Shown here piece after piece: positions 13,486 to 25,301 of a stretch of DNA of 64,000 bases. Made by a program: the position numbers and the translations under genes. Each line of letters starts with the position of its first letter. Positions within the stretch are counted from its first letter, which is position 1. The notes beneath the pieces were generated by a model. That model saw only the letters and a program-made list of their open reading frames with translations, searched no databases and was not told where the DNA came from. Location of the stretch: positions 61,579,554-61,643,553 of the forward strand of contig OX485803.1 of the NCBI GenBank assembly GCA_950295325.1. Reading direction: 5' to 3'. The stretch comes from Polytrichum commune. Taxonomy: Eukaryota > Streptophyta > Polytrichopsida > Polytrichales > Polytrichaceae.

Positions 13486-14326
13486 CACTAAATAGTGTAT
13501 TTAGTGTCACCGATTCTATTTGTTTGGTCAATACCTAAGGGCCACTTCACACTATGGCCGAAGGTCGAGAGGCCGTTGATTTCCACCAATCAGTTTGCAA
13601 GCAACCAAGAGTTCGGTCCAAAGGCCACCGCTCTCCGAAATGCCTACATGGGAATACTTTTTGACCAAGGCGATGGACTCTCAAAGGAAGTTTGGGTCAG
13701 ACTAGAATGGAAACCCAAACTATGGTCGAGAGGTCGTCGATTTTTTTTCATTAAAAAAGCAAAAACTGACAAGGTCTTGGTTGTTAGATTGGAGGGGTTG
13801 TTTTGAGCAGGGAGTAAAGTGGGATGCTCCTTCTTCCTTTGGACTTTGGCCTTGGCCTTTGGAGGCTTCACACTATGCCCGGCCAAAGGCTCCAATCCCC
13901 GTATTTTATTGGCCATTTTCAGCCCGTTTCTTTGGACTCTCAACAAAGTTGGGCCATTCAATCCCATGGCCTCTTGACTTGGACAACCATCGTGTGAAGC
14001 GGCCCTAATTGTAAACCGCCCGTGTAGTGTCACCAACGCTAAATGTGAACGTAATATTTTTTGTCATTCCTTGTAAAATGATTTGGGCATTATATATTTA
14101 TAATGTTACAATTATTGTCACGAACTGCGTGATTTGTCATCCAACTTTCAATCATCCATAACAATATTCCATTACATGATTGCTAGGATGCATAATATAC
14201 CAAAAGGGGACGAACGATAAGTAAGTTGGGATGACAGTATTTGTAAACTTATTCACAAAAAGTGTCATTAGAAAAGTTACCACAATGACATAAAATAACA
14301 TATGACACTAAATAAAATATTTAGTG
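13486..14326 (+). mobile_element. MITE family A, copy 1, interrupted by a C element
   Basis: The left end is CACTAAATAGTGTATTTAGTG. The right end is CACTAAATAAAATATTTAGTG followed by TA (14327-14328). Family landmarks are 'gtcaccgattcta', 'gtagtgtcaccaac', 'tttgtcattccttgt', 'caatcatccataacaat', 'gggatgacagtatttgtaaa' and 'gttaccacaatgacat'. The element is split by a family-C insertion at 13539-14005. Removing that insertion and one TAA gives 'tcaatacctaattgtaaacc', matching the uninterrupted copies ('ctcaatactaattg'). Without the insertion the element is about 370 bp. It is non-autonomous. Confidence 0.8.
13539..14005. mobile_element. Harbinger-type MITE, family C, copy 1 (divergent interior)
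   Basis: The 467-bp insertion begins GGGCCACTTCACAC, ends with its inverted form (GTGTGAAGCGGCCC), and is flanked by TAA direct repeats (13536-13538 and 14006-14008). A 3-bp TAA/TTA target duplication with 14-bp inverted ends is the PIF/Harbinger (Tourist) signature. The interior differs from the other C copies, so this is a separate subfamily sharing only the termini. It sits inside A copy 1 and is therefore younger than it. Confidence 0.85.
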
Positions 14327-14461
14327 TAATCGTCCAAAACCTTGACTATGAAATTATGTACTTGATTTGAAAGCTTGGAACCTCTATTTCCCACAACTGG
14401 CATCACCAATTTTATATCTCTCTTTCTCCTTCCACGCCTGTAAGAGCTTCTTCTAACCTAA

Positions 14462-14923
14462 GGGCCATGTCACATGCATACCAAGGCTTGTGACCAAGAA
14501 AATCTAAGCGCATTTGAAAATCATCCAAAGACCATACCATGGGAAATAGAAATCCATTTTTATAATTTGATGGGGCCTTGAGCTTAGTGCAAAGTGAACT
14601 GCAACATATGTTTGGATATGAGTCCGCACTATGGTAATATGCTAATTCTATGTACCACTAGCAATTTGATTGATTGTCATAGCCCCTAATGTTGCATTCT
14701 CGTTTTAATGGGCCTAATGCAATATAAGCTAGACCATGAAATATTATTTACTTGTTATAATGCAAGATGTCATGTAAATTTTTCATCCATTCAAGCTTCT
14801 TCGGTCCCTCAAGCCTCGAAGGTCACTTGTAAAGTGAACTTGGACCATCTCTCACTTCTTGACCAATCACATGATTTGTGTATCATGGGCCAAGGGTTCT
14901 CAATCTCTCGTGTGAAGTGCCCC
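14462..14923 (+). mobile_element. Harbinger-type MITE, family C, copy 2
   Basis: A 462-bp element beginning GGGCCATGTCACATGC, ending in CGTGTGAAGTGCCCC, and flanked by TAA (14459-14461) and TTA (14924-14926). Interior phrases such as 'ggtccctcaagcctcgaag' and 'gtgaacttggaccatct' match the other C copies. The ends carry several substitutions, so this is an older copy. Confidence 0.75.
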
Positions 14924-14929
14924 TTACAT

Positions 14930-15285
14930 CCTTGAAATTTTGTAGTATATATTGTCAATTTAACATCCAATTTAATCCCTAATGTCTCATGAGGATGTGT
15001 TTTGTCCTCGTGGAAAACTTTGAAAAGGTGGACGAGGATGCAATGAAATACTTTTGCTGACATTTTTGTGTGGTAATTAGGTGGCATAAGTATCTACTTG
15101 TACCAAAATAATTAAATAAATAAGAAAAGGGTACAATGAGTTGTCTTCTTTCTTATATCACAAACGCACTCAATATCCATAACATTATTCAAATCCATAG
15201 CATCGTTCTATGAGACTGACAATAGTCCATGTAATATTCCCGAATATTCCCACATTCAAACTGTATGTGAGGAATATATGTGAAT
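14930..15285. other. Unassigned spacer
   Basis: AT-rich DNA between a MITE and the LINE relic. Nothing recognised. Confidence 0.4.
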
Positions 15286-15289
15286 ATTA

Positions 15290-17990
15290 TGTGGAATATT
15301 GTGAATAAGGAACCAAACCAAAAAACAAAGTCCGATGAACAAAGGGTTGCAGTGGACCATGACCTAGGAGAAAACACTCATGGCCAGACCACAGTTTTCC
15401 AAATGATACTATGATTGTACCTGTGACATAAATAAATATTGTGGGCACCTTGAGACTTGTAAAGGCATCAAAAAAGTTGGGTCTATTAGTCTTCGGAGTT
15501 TCCTTGTAAGCCAAAAGCATCTTAGCCCAACGAACCCTCACATAACTTAGCCCACAACACCCGATAGAGTTATTACGGTATATGTCCGCATTCTCCACAC
15601 AATCCATGAAATGAAACTAGTCGTGAGCAACCAAATGCTACTAAAGACTCTACATGCATCATAATATTACTCGGCGTTCAACTCTCCATCTGTGGGTCTT
15701 CATAATATAACAATGGAATGTGTGAAAAGATGCGCAGGGAGAGTCGTATTCATATTGAACTCCCAACATCTCACTGTCATATTCTGAGGGACCACGTCAT
15801 TGAATAGTGTTATGTGAATGTAGGCTATTGAAAAACCATCAAATATGGAATACATGATCCATGAACCATAATTGGGAGGAGTTGCTTGAAGGTGATAGAT
15901 AATATTTGAGTCCGGAATCCAAGCACGATGAGTAAAGTTGCACTCGTAAAGCAGTGCGAGAGACATTCCAACATTGCATTGTCACAACACTCACATGTGG
16001 AAGCAAAGTCGGTCAAGATATGCTCGCATCATTCGTTGACTGCAATCGCCTTGTGCCAAAAAAGACCGTTGGAAGGCAACCTCCCGTGGGTACTTTGATG
16101 GTGTCAAATTGTCTTCCATGACGCAATACAACGTGAGGCAAAGTCACGGCCCACTTCACATAATTAGACATAGAACGATTGCCACCAATCAAAGTTCACC
16201 CCGGCTTCGCATAGTACGACAATAATAAGTCATGTTATTCCCCCCATGGCCACTCATGCTATAGAAGAGGAGATCATTTGGCACCTTCACCACGCCTCTC
16301 TCAATGGGGCCACTACGGACTCGGAACATCCATCCATCGAGAGTCAAGGAATTTCCTCCTAAAGAAAAGGTCACTTTTAACTTCAAGGAAATGCATAAAT
16401 GAAGAGCCCCACCAAAAACTTAGAAGCTTGGGGATAATGATATTGAGAGGGTTGGATGCCATCCATTGTTGGAGCATAAGCACATGTGACACAAGAAAAC
16501 CTAAATTTGCATAGCATTGTCGGCATTCAAGAAGAAACATCCCCATTCATCCACATGAAATTGAGTCCTTGGAGGATCATGAAATAGATGCAACCAAGTC
16601 TCCAAACTAAGCTTGACCCTATCCCAAACAATGACCTCCTCGCCCATAAAGTTGAATAAAGGTTGAGTCACATCCATGCGAGGGTGTCAACTTGTTCATC
16701 GTGACTCACACCGTCTCGAGTCCATGATTCACAAGTCAAGCCCACTTGATGAATTGAGATGCTAAGCTCCTTACCTAAGAATGTGTTCCTCCACCATAAG
16801 CTATGTTGAAGTACATGTTCATCTAGTTGCATGAAACATAGCCAAAAGGATGGGAAGCGTATAACCTCGAGCTTGAGCCGCATGGCGCCAAATGCATGAG
16901 CCACCATAATTATGGGAATTTTGAGCAAAATGCTAATGCTTGTTGGGCTTCCAATGAAGATGAAGGAAATGTTGAGTCATATTTATGGGATGGCAAAGAA
17001 AAAGTTGGTGATTGGATGAGCCCAAGAGCACAACCACTACCACCCACTTGCTCATCAACGCAGTCAATGCGCTTTCGGGGAGTGATGATGCTCAAACCAT
17101 TATGTTTCTTCTTAAACGTGTGCCAACTCCTACATGTATGAAAGGGAAATTGCATCCTATAGAACTATGCATGATTGTCTTAATCTTCTTGATAACACCT
17201 TTGGTGCCTATGCAAATGGTGATAAAATACCAAATTGAAGACAAAAGAACATGGTTTAGAATTAAGATGCAACGTGCTAAGGAGAGACCAACTTTAACTC
17301 TGAATCAATATTATTCTCGACGCAATTGAAAAGAAAGGCATCGACAACTAAGATCCTAGGACGACACTGAAAGGTGTGCCAAACGTCTTGGACATGTTCC
17401 CGTTGGGGGCCGACTACCAATGATAGTCATCCAACTACATTGGTTGATCACCACAACCAAACCAATACACCGCACTCTTATTCTTAAGGATAACCACCAA
17501 ATTATCTATACATTATGTGTTAGCAAGAAAGGATAGGATTTGTCATATGCGTATTGCCATATCACTTGTTGAGAACATCATTCTTGGAAGGTGATGCCAT
17601 GGATTTCACCTCTCCTAATCACACCTTTGATGACTTACTTCAAGACTTCCCCAACCACAATGAAAAGATAAGGAGCCAGAGGACAACCTTGGCAAACACC
17701 GCATTGAACTTTAAAGTTGGATATAGGGGAATTGGGTATTTGGGTAATTGTGGCGGCATCCCTAACTTGAGCATCATGACAAAAATTGAATACCACACCA
17801 ATTTGTTAAGGCCTTTGCAAAATCCTTCTTGAAGAAAATACAATTTTGCTTAGAGTTCATAGCCCTATGCAATCCTTCTTAATAGATGAAGATGTTAAAA
17901 AGTAAAATAAAAATTTGTTTTGGTAGAAAAACCAATTCATCACGGTCCACCACTTGAATAAGCAAGGTTTATGCCACACAACAAAGTCAC
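15290..17990 (-). pseudogene. Decayed LINE (non-LTR retrotransposon), minus strand
   Basis: Read on the minus strand, a broken reading frame follows the order expected of a LINE ORF2. Near 17900-17960 'DELVFLPKQIFILLF' resembles the GFVPGR-type segment of reverse transcriptase. At about 17800-17860 'FFKKDFAKAL' resembles the catalytic-aspartate block. 'LKLGMPPQL' follows. Near 17560 'GEIHGITFQE' is followed by 'VIWQYAYDKS', a mutated form of the QYADD catalytic box. At about 16910-17155 'CRSWHTFKKKHNGLSIITP' resembles the post-RT segment. From 16620 to 16930 comes an LWW...G..L....R..GL..C-type block, and near 15960-16010 a Cys-rich stretch ('CECCDNAMLECLSHCF') may be the remnant of the C-terminal zinc-binding region. 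Multiple stops and frameshifts make it clearly inactive. The limits, especially the 3' end near 15290, are approximate. Confidence 0.6.
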
Positions 17991-17994
17991 CAGT

Positions 17995-18965
17995 GAATGT
18001 TTTTCACCGATTGAATACAAGGGGATCTTTAAATTATTTCTAAAAAAATGATGTCATGTCTAGTTTTAATTTTCAAAAATATTTTTTATAGCTTTTAGAA
18101 CACTATTCATGCAATGTATACATGACTTGAACCATATAATGCTCCAAATTTAATTTGAACTAACTTAGCATCGATAATTTTAAATATTTTGCGCATCAAA
18201 TTGCAATTGAATAAAATATAACAGATTGGACATGTACCATCCTTCCGTATGTGCTAAATTTTTTTCTCATGAATAATCTTAATTTATTATCATATTTCGT
18301 GCAAAGTATACATTTTTTATATCGTCCATAAACAATCATTATCAACTTGCATAGTTTGATACATCGTAAACCTACATGCGCTTGTAATATTGAAGATTTT
18401 CAATCAAATTTATTTAATCTCTATTCATGAAGAATTTATTTAATTTGAATATGAAATTGCTTACATGAAGGTCACTATACCAATTGCAGGGATGTAAACT
18501 TTTAGTCAATATCAACCATTTTCTTCGCAATTTTTTTTTGGTTTGTAGCCTTGTAACCAATTTTTTTATAGCGCATGAATGATTTGTGCTACTACTACAC
18601 AAAACAAGCTTGTGCCTTTCGGGGCTCATGTCACGAGCCTACAAGTTGCTGCCAAAATGTTTGGCGTCTTCTAATGCTCATAAAATTTGGACAAAACTCA
18701 ATTGATTACCATATAATGTATGAGTCCAATATCATAAGAATGATATCAAGGTCACAAAATATCAAATTTTGATAAATTTATAAGTGTGGATAAACACTCT
18801 TCTCCAAGGGCTATATAGTGGTGCACAAGGTGGTTAATGTTGAGCATTGGCTTTTTGGCCATCCCAACTAATAAGTTATCATATCAACCCACATATATAG
18901 AATGGAGATTTTATGTCTATATATGTTTTGATACTAACAATCACATCAATGCCTTGAATTACTAG
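17995..18965. other. AT-rich spacer, nothing recognised
   Basis: Strongly AT-rich. The stretch might include the decayed 5' part of the minus-strand LINE, but I see no motif to support that. Confidence 0.4.
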
Positions 18966-18978
18966 TGAGGCCAAATTG

Positions 18979-19330
18979 AAATGAATGACCCTCAATCCAC
19001 ACTATCATGTATAAATTACCGCACTCTCATCCATGAATGGACGAGGCTACCTAGACTCCACAAATCAACTAGGGATTCATGGTGTCTACGTCAACTCAAT
19101 CATCAAGGAAAAAAAGACCTACACATTTTCCATACAAAAATGGCATCAACACCACCTTGCTTTAGTTTATTGGCCCGACCATATTGAAATGGATGACCAT
19201 CAATCTTATAGGCTCTTGTTTTCATTTGAGCCCCTCTCATCCACGAGTGGACGAGGTTATCTAGACGCCACGAAGTGGCTAAGGATTCGTGGTGTCCACC
19301 TCGACTCATCCATTGGAAACACAATAAACT
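18979..19330. repeat. Direct duplication, ~207-bp period
   Basis: The segment starting 'gaaatgaatgaccctcaatc' at 18979 recurs as 'gaaatggatgaccatcaatc' at about 19186. Each copy is followed by 'ctctcatccatgaatggacg' or 'ctctcatccacgagtggacg', then 'aggctacctagactcca' or 'aggttatctagacgcca'. The two copies are about 80% identical by eye over 130 bp. This is a tandem duplication, or two units of a larger array. Confidence 0.65.
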
Positions 19331-19412
19331 ATTTCATGGCTTCTAATACCGAAGATGACATCCACTGTGCATAACTCCAATAACCTTTGATTGAAATGCA
19401 CATGTGTGTGTC

Positions 19413-19431
19413 GGGGGGTGGGGGGGGGGGG
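19413..19431. repeat. Poly-G tract
   Basis: About 17 G with a single T. The length may be unreliable in sequencing. Similar long C runs lie at 1780-1799, 21726-21746 and 37177-37191. Confidence 0.8.
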
Positions 19432-19613
19432 AAGAGGGGGTTGGAGTTTCTCCAAGTTTGTTGTTAATTCATTTCAATTTGGTCTCACTAAACTGAATTA
19501 GGGTTTCTTGACCATGAATCGCGCATTTTTTTATGAGAGCCCTTGTACCCACAATAAATGACTTTTAATAGATTCCACAAACCCCCAAGCCACCACTCTA
19601 CCACAAAGGTCTA

Positions 19614-19887
19614 CACTAAATACCAATATCACAAATTCTAATTGTCTTGCTCAATACTAATTGCCAACCACCCATGTAGTGTCACCAACACTAGTCGTAA
19701 CCCTAATATCATTTGTTGTTCCCTTGTAAACATGAAAACCTGGGCAATCATCGTCGATTCCAAGGTGTCGCAACGTTGGACGACCACCACATTGTGTAAA
19801 CTTGTCCATAAAACAAGTGTGATTAGGAAAGTCACCACAATGACATCAAAACTATTGTATGACACTACTAGAAACAACGTTTGAGTG
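19614..19887 (+). mobile_element. MITE family A, copy 2 (diverged, shortened)
   Basis: Begins TA then CACTAAATACCAATATCAC and follows the A interior: 'aattctaattgtcttgctca', 'atgtagtgtcaccaacact', 'tttgttgttcccttgta' and 'gtcaccacaatgacatcaaa'. It then ends in a mutated terminus, CACTACTAGAAACAACG, followed by TTTGAGTG. An internal deletion removes the 'caatcatccatgacaat' portion. This is an old, inactive copy. Confidence 0.65.
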
Positions 19888-19889
19888 TC

Positions 19890-20440
19890 GCCTTATTGAC
19901 CACCTTAAAGACGGAGAAGGACGTTGTGGTTCGAACAACCACTTCTTCTTCTCCTCTTCTCCTCTTCTCCATCTCCTCCACCTCCTCCTCCTCGACCACA
20001 TCAACACGCACACGTCTTGTTGGCATGTGCATGTGATGTGATTCGGCGCACGTAACGTTGACGGCCGCGAATTGTACGCAAACAATTCTAAATTGTACAA
20101 AGATGCCATCCGTGCAGCCGGATCCAACATTGGACACACCCCACTATTGTCACTTCATGAACGGAGACAACTCGATATTTTAATATGACAATGCAATGTG
20201 AGGTAGATTTGCGCTTTCGCCTTCATCCATCCATTCATCCATCCAGATCCAAGCCCTTGGAGGAAGTACACAACTGTAGTGTGGTGGGCAGAATCCGGAT
20301 GAACGGAGGAGGGAGCACGAGTACATGTAGTGAAGATGATCGGTAGGCAGGTCAATGGGAGGAAGCTTTGCAAGGTAGGTGTATATACATAGGTACCTAC
20401 CCCACGCATTCCTAGGGATTAGTGTAGGATGCTTAACCCT
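19890..20440. other. Pyrimidine-rich microsatellite and spacer
   Basis: 19941-19995 is a CTT/CTC-rich run. A (CATC)n-like stretch occurs near 20222-20243. No gene is visible. The sequence becomes steadily richer in GC towards the island that follows. Confidence 0.45.
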
Positions 20441-20705
20441 CCTAGACCTGGCGAAAGAGGAGAAACTACTCAAATGGGAAACCCTCTGCCACGTGGAGCC
20501 CCCTGATAGCTCCCCCGGCCCGCACCGCTTGGAGCCAACAGGCTCGGCATCGCCCCAACCTCCTCCCCCGCGTGCCGAACCTACCTCCGAGCCTCCTGAC
20601 ATGGGCCAGGGCGCATCCGACCGAGCGCGAGGGAAACGCGGGACCCATTATCTGTCCACCTGGCGCTTCGGGAATGGCCCACCTCCACATTAGGGTTTAC
20701 TCCAC
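20440..20705. promoter_or_regulatory. GC- and CpG-rich island with G-box and telo-box; possible promoter relic
   Basis: This is the only clearly GC-rich, CpG-rich stretch in the window (roughly 60% G+C). It contains a perfect palindromic G-box CCACGTGG (20489-20496) and, at its downstream edge, TAGGGTTTA (20692-20700). The latter's complement AAACCCTA is the plant telo-box common in promoters of ribosomal and housekeeping genes. No convincing ORF follows: a 104-codon plus-strand frame (20379-20693) is compositionally biased with no domain. It could be a captured or orphaned plant promoter, or part of an unrecognised transposon. Confidence 0.35.
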
Positions 20706-20709
20706 CACC

Positions 20710-21490
20710 CCCCCCACACACACGGTTGTTTTTTGGTTTTCGACAAACGTTTGTGCCTTTCATGTGATTGCCTTTCATTTTTGCGTCATCGGTTTTGTTT
20801 TGATGGGTGGGTCAAATTGCAACATGTCTTTTGATACCTAATTTTTTCAAATTGACGGTTTTCATAAATTTACGATAGTTTCCAGTTTTTTGTTATTCGC
20901 AACAACATATAGAAGTACTACATATCGAAACAATATGCAATCAAATCACTTCCATTATGTGGTTGCCAATGACATAAAGTAAGTGAGCTTTACTTTATGG
21001 AAATTGGAATGATGCGCTTGTGAGATGGTGTAGGAAGCAACGCCTTTTACCATTGAGTGCTTCCTACACCCTAAACACCGGGATCTATATATGCTTCAAA
21101 CATAGCAGTGATGATAAATCAAAAGTGGTCGGAAAGTTAACCCACTTGCCGTTGAATAGCAGGCAAAGACACGTGACATGTGAGCTTGGTAGGTTGTAAC
21201 CTCCAAAAACGGCTGCAAAGGTGGATGCACGGAGCTCCGAGCATGCTGCACTGACGATTCGTGGTGATAAGATGTTGACATGTATTCATATGTCAAGTGA
21301 CGGACATTATGGGAGTGGTATGCCAAGCAACAAGTTGAAGGTCCTTGCCCTTGGTCATTTGATGGGTCAGGTGGAGCCAGTGATAGTGATCGATTGTCAA
21401 ATGGGTTGTGACGGGCGCAAAAAACAACCATGAATCCCCACTTCTCCTACTTCTTTTTATTTTTATTTTATTTGTTTGAAATTGATACCT
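20710..21490. other. Unassigned stretch
   Basis: No gene or repeat recognised. ORFs of 70-111 codons on both strands near 21096-21433 overlap each other and lack motifs. Confidence 0.4.
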
Positions 21491-21499
21491 ATGTAGAGA

Positions 21500-21722
21500 T
21501 GGGACTATGTACCCATTTAAGGTATATTTTTAAGGCATGTGACCCAAAGCCAACACATAACCAAGTTTTGTGGCCCCATTGCAGGCATTTCCAACTCCGC
21601 ATGAAACATTTAGGCCATCAAAACACAAATAGGGTCATCAATTGCAAGTCACGGATGTTGTTGTTTCAAGTTTCATAGTCAAGATTGAGATGTAAAACTC
21701 GCAAGAGGTCAAAGTGGATCCT
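21500..21722 (+). repeat. Dispersed repeat family F, fragment
   Basis: Shares 'tttgtggccccattgcaggc' then 'atttccaactccgcatgaa', 'ttgcaagtcacg', 'tttcaagtttcatagtc' and 'gaggtcaaagtggatc' with the copies at 56040-56480 and 62690-63070. It is followed by a run of 21 C (21726-21746). Confidence 0.55.
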
Positions 21723-21749
21723 CCTCCCCCCCCCCCCCCCCCCCCCAAT

Positions 21750-23555
21750 TTTCTTTTCATTTCTTGGAATTGACCATTCAAAGTAAGCATAACTTACCAA
21801 AACCAACACACAACTGACATGAAAAGGGTCCATTGGCCAACCAACATCCCAAAGCTTTGGTAATGGAAGATTTTGTTTATATATTTCTACATTTCAACCA
21901 TGCATAATTATTTATCAATGCGTATCCACCAATTTCATCCATGTTGGATCTTTTGGCAACCACACAATAGTACCTTGCCAAAGACTAAATATTGTAGTTC
22001 TAGTTCTAGATTCCCATTTTCTTTGTAACGTTTCCATTAAGAGTCGGGTGACCGCTACAACCGATTCAGCAAATCAAAACTTCGCATGATAATTACACAC
22101 AATGCCAAATTGATTATGCATGTTGAATGTACTTTCCTAACCGTTTAAGGAGGAGATGATGACGTTCTTTCCAAGACCACATGTTGTCAAGATTCATCCA
22201 TTTATTGAATGTTTTCCCTACATCTTGTTACCTTTGGGGTTGTGATTTGTAGAATCCAACATGACCTTTACACGGAAGAATAAAAAACTGTTGATCTCAA
22301 TGGCATTGGCAATGTGACAAGTGGAGGGAGTTTTAGAACGGCGGGGAGCGATGCATGGATCAAAGGTTGGAAATTGCACATTTGGATCGGTTTTGTGTTG
22401 CATGGGCTATGACTAGTGTTGCATTTTTTATTCTAGAGGTCGGAGGCGGCATTCTAAAACACATATAAAAATATTTCAAAACATTCTTTATGTTTTTATT
22501 ATTGAAAATCATTGAAGACATCAATCCGTGAGGTGCTTTATTGTAAATCATTGTTGGAAACATTTCCCTCTTTCAAGATCAGCTCTTCGAGCCCTTCTCC
22601 ACCCAAGTATTGATCCAAGACTACACGTGGATCATCCCCCGATGCAAAATCCATATTCCAGTATTGGTGAATTTGTGTGGCAAGGCTTCGACACTGCTCT
22701 TGAGTTTGAATGTACTAATGCTATACAATAATATAGACATGAAGTTGCATGTGTCTATATTTTCCCTATTCACCTGGACCGACTGTAGTAGTGAATTTAT
22801 AATTGAAAAATATAAAAAATTGCCTCAAAAATTGCCAAGTATTTTGAAATGCGTATTTAAAATAAATTTAAAAAAATGCACCCCTAGCTATCACCCACCC
22901 ATCCGTAAGTGGAGGAATTACCCCTCAATTGATATTTAAGCACAATGGGACTAAGTACAAGTCCAAAATTATAACATGTTGAACTCTATCATAAGATCTT
23001 ATGATAGAATTGTATGGCAAGATCCTCTGATAGAATGTTTAGAGTTGATCATGACAATATCATAGTAATTTTGTTATTGTGTTTTCATTTTCAACATTTA
23101 TTTAGATAGACTCGACAATAAGAAAACACAACTTTTTTGTTTTCATGGTATCTTAATAGCATAACATTTAAGTACTCACTAAGGATTCACATATCTCCCA
23201 TTAAATTTAGGTATATCATGTTTGTATCGACATATATGCCCACAAAATTGAAGCAACCAAAAAGTCCAAATTTTGAGAATACGTCCATATATACTTAAAT
23301 ACAAGTTCCTTCTAGAATACTAGCAGTGATACGGCATGCTTGGCCTTAGCTCACCGGTTTGGATTTTCGTCAACTTGTCAAGCGGCCTTCCTTGATTTTA
23401 TTGCATGGGAATCCTCCCAAACCCTTGCATGTCCACCCTACCCTAGCCAAAGCTAGCGTTCGAAACACTATATGTTGACGAGGAATCCAATAATGTTATA
23501 ATTTTGATTAACATATGTGGGCCTTACTCAAACAATAATCTATGCATTTGAGTAG
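21750..23555. other. Unassigned stretch
   Basis: AT-rich with no recognisable coding sequence. 22980-23010 contains the short inverted repeat 'ctatcataagatcttatgatag'-like hairpin, an imperfectly extended palindrome around AGATCT. Nothing else noted. Confidence 0.4.
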
Positions 23556-23559
23556 TATA

Positions 23560-24060
23560 CGGCAAGGCTTGAAGTTACGAACAAACACCAACAAGACACA
23601 TGTTACAATGAGATTGGAATATGTGCTCTAAACATGGACACCGTTCTAAGTGCAATTTGTAACACACTTGGGAGGAGCCGTGTGATTGTTTGAAGACAAA
23701 GAATAGTATTGACTTTGATAAATTTTTATACCTCTTGCATCCCAACATTGAATTCAACACTTCAAATGACAATCTCCATGATTCATAATTGCTCACTAGA
23801 TGAGATAATTTGCAAACCCAACTAACAACCCAAAGTGCATGTGGAATTGGATTTTGTGTGGTGTAGGCTTGCATATATAATCAACGTTGCCATAAAACTT
23901 ATCCAAATCCTTGCCTTTACATGCAAACATAACTCCATGGTTTATCTTATTTTGTGTTGCCAATCTAATAGTGTCACTGACCATGTTTTGAACTTTATGC
24001 ATAGGTACACTATTTTGCCAAAAAACTTTCAATCGGTGTCACAACAAAAATCAAAGTGAA
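23560..24060. repeat. Dispersed repeat family F, copy
   Basis: Contains the family core 'gcatttgagtagtatacgg', then 'caaggcttgaagtt', 'gacacatgttacaatgag' and 'attggaatatgtgctc'. These align with the copy at 58800-58900. The far end is not resolved. Confidence 0.45.
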
Positions 24061-24064
24061 TCAT

Positions 24065-24595
24065 TGTGGAGGCCTCTCTATGATTTACTCATGACAATAG
24101 AATAGTAGCACATGCACTAATTCTATGCATGAGGTAGAATACACTCATTCATTGTTTACATTATGAATCTTTAGTCATACTATCACAACATCTAAAATGC
24201 CAAAACATGCAAAACTTCTCATTTGAGAAAGTTACTTATACCAAAGGTTGCCTTTGCGAATTTGTACACCCATGCAAGTTACCTTAATTCGAAGTTAGAT
24301 CACAAAAACCTATCACTTGGTTTAGTCATTTGTATAGCAACTATGATAAATATAAATATAACTATAACTATATATAGAGAGTTAATGTGGTAGTTAATAC
24401 TAAAATTAGTGAGGAATGTGGATATATTAGTGTGGGGCAACCTAATTGTAAACATTCCAGGAGTGGGGAGGTTGAAAAGGGTCAACTAAGCACAAAAAGG
24501 AGCTATAATTTGCACTATTTCAACTGGGGCTTCTTAATCAAGTCTTGTGACAATCGATTATAAGTTAAATTGCACACATTTGGGAGATAACTAAG
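24065..24595. other. Unassigned stretch
   Basis: AT-rich spacer with a short (TATAAA)n-like run near 24345-24372. Nothing else recognised. Confidence 0.4.
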
Positions 24596-24599
24596 GTAC

Positions 24600-24960
24600 A
24601 CTAATTAGTCTTATTACCTAGTGTGGTGGGAAATCAACGTGGAATTAAATAACGTGGTCCACACTAATTGTCTAGTGAAGGTGAAATCAATGTGGGCCCA
24701 AGACCCCAGGCCGTCCCCTGATCTTCATGGAGACCTCCGACCAACACTCAATGAGAAATAAAATAGTCACCTTACATCAAAATTCACACAAAAAAAGAAG
24801 AAGATAATAAACAAAAATCACCCATGTTTATTTCCTAGAGAAACAATTATTTGGCCCACGCTATTTATCTACTAGAAATTCACCGTGTCTTGAGAAGTAT
24901 TGTGGACTCTAGAAAAGTACTATGGTCCACAGTAATATGACTATTTAATGTACTTGCCAA
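24600..24960 (+). repeat. Dispersed repeat family J, copy 2
   Basis: Inverted relative to 12030-12345, with shared blocks 'aataaaatagtcacc', 'gaccccaggcc' and 'cttcatggagacctccga'. No ends or coding capacity can be seen. Confidence 0.55.
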
Positions 24961-25129
24961 TCCATCCCAATTGAATTTTTTATGCCATTAATGGTCACAT
25001 GATACTCACCAAGTGTAATAATAAATTGCCTTCCATGTAAATTATGGGGAATCTTAAAGTTATTCATCTTGTTGATGAGGTCTTCATGTAGGAAAATATT
25101 TTGTTGGAAAGTGATAGACATTTACCAAC

Positions 25130-25300
25130 CATTTCCTTCCAATTTCAAGTGCACCAAAGAGGACTCTCTATTTCAACACAAAATAAGTATTTTCTCCTCA
25201 ACTTTTGCCACGTGCCATGCCACATTCGCTAAGACCACTTGCCTCCCGAGTGGAAACTACATTTTTGGCACAAGCAAAGATGGAAATAGAGAGCCCTCTT
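25130..25300 (+). repeat. Dispersed repeat family K, copy 2
   Basis: Matches 10260-10410 ('ttttgccacgtgccatgcca', 'gtggaaactacatttttggc'). Its right end abuts the family-C insertion at 25302, so C probably inserted into or beside it. Confidence 0.45.
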
Positions 25301-25301
25301 A

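Noticed and set aside
19861-19887. CACTACTAGAAA, resembling the CACTA-superfamily terminus
   Set aside because: It lies exactly where the right end of a family-A MITE should be and is better explained as a mutated CACTAAATA terminus. No partner end or 3-bp duplication was found.
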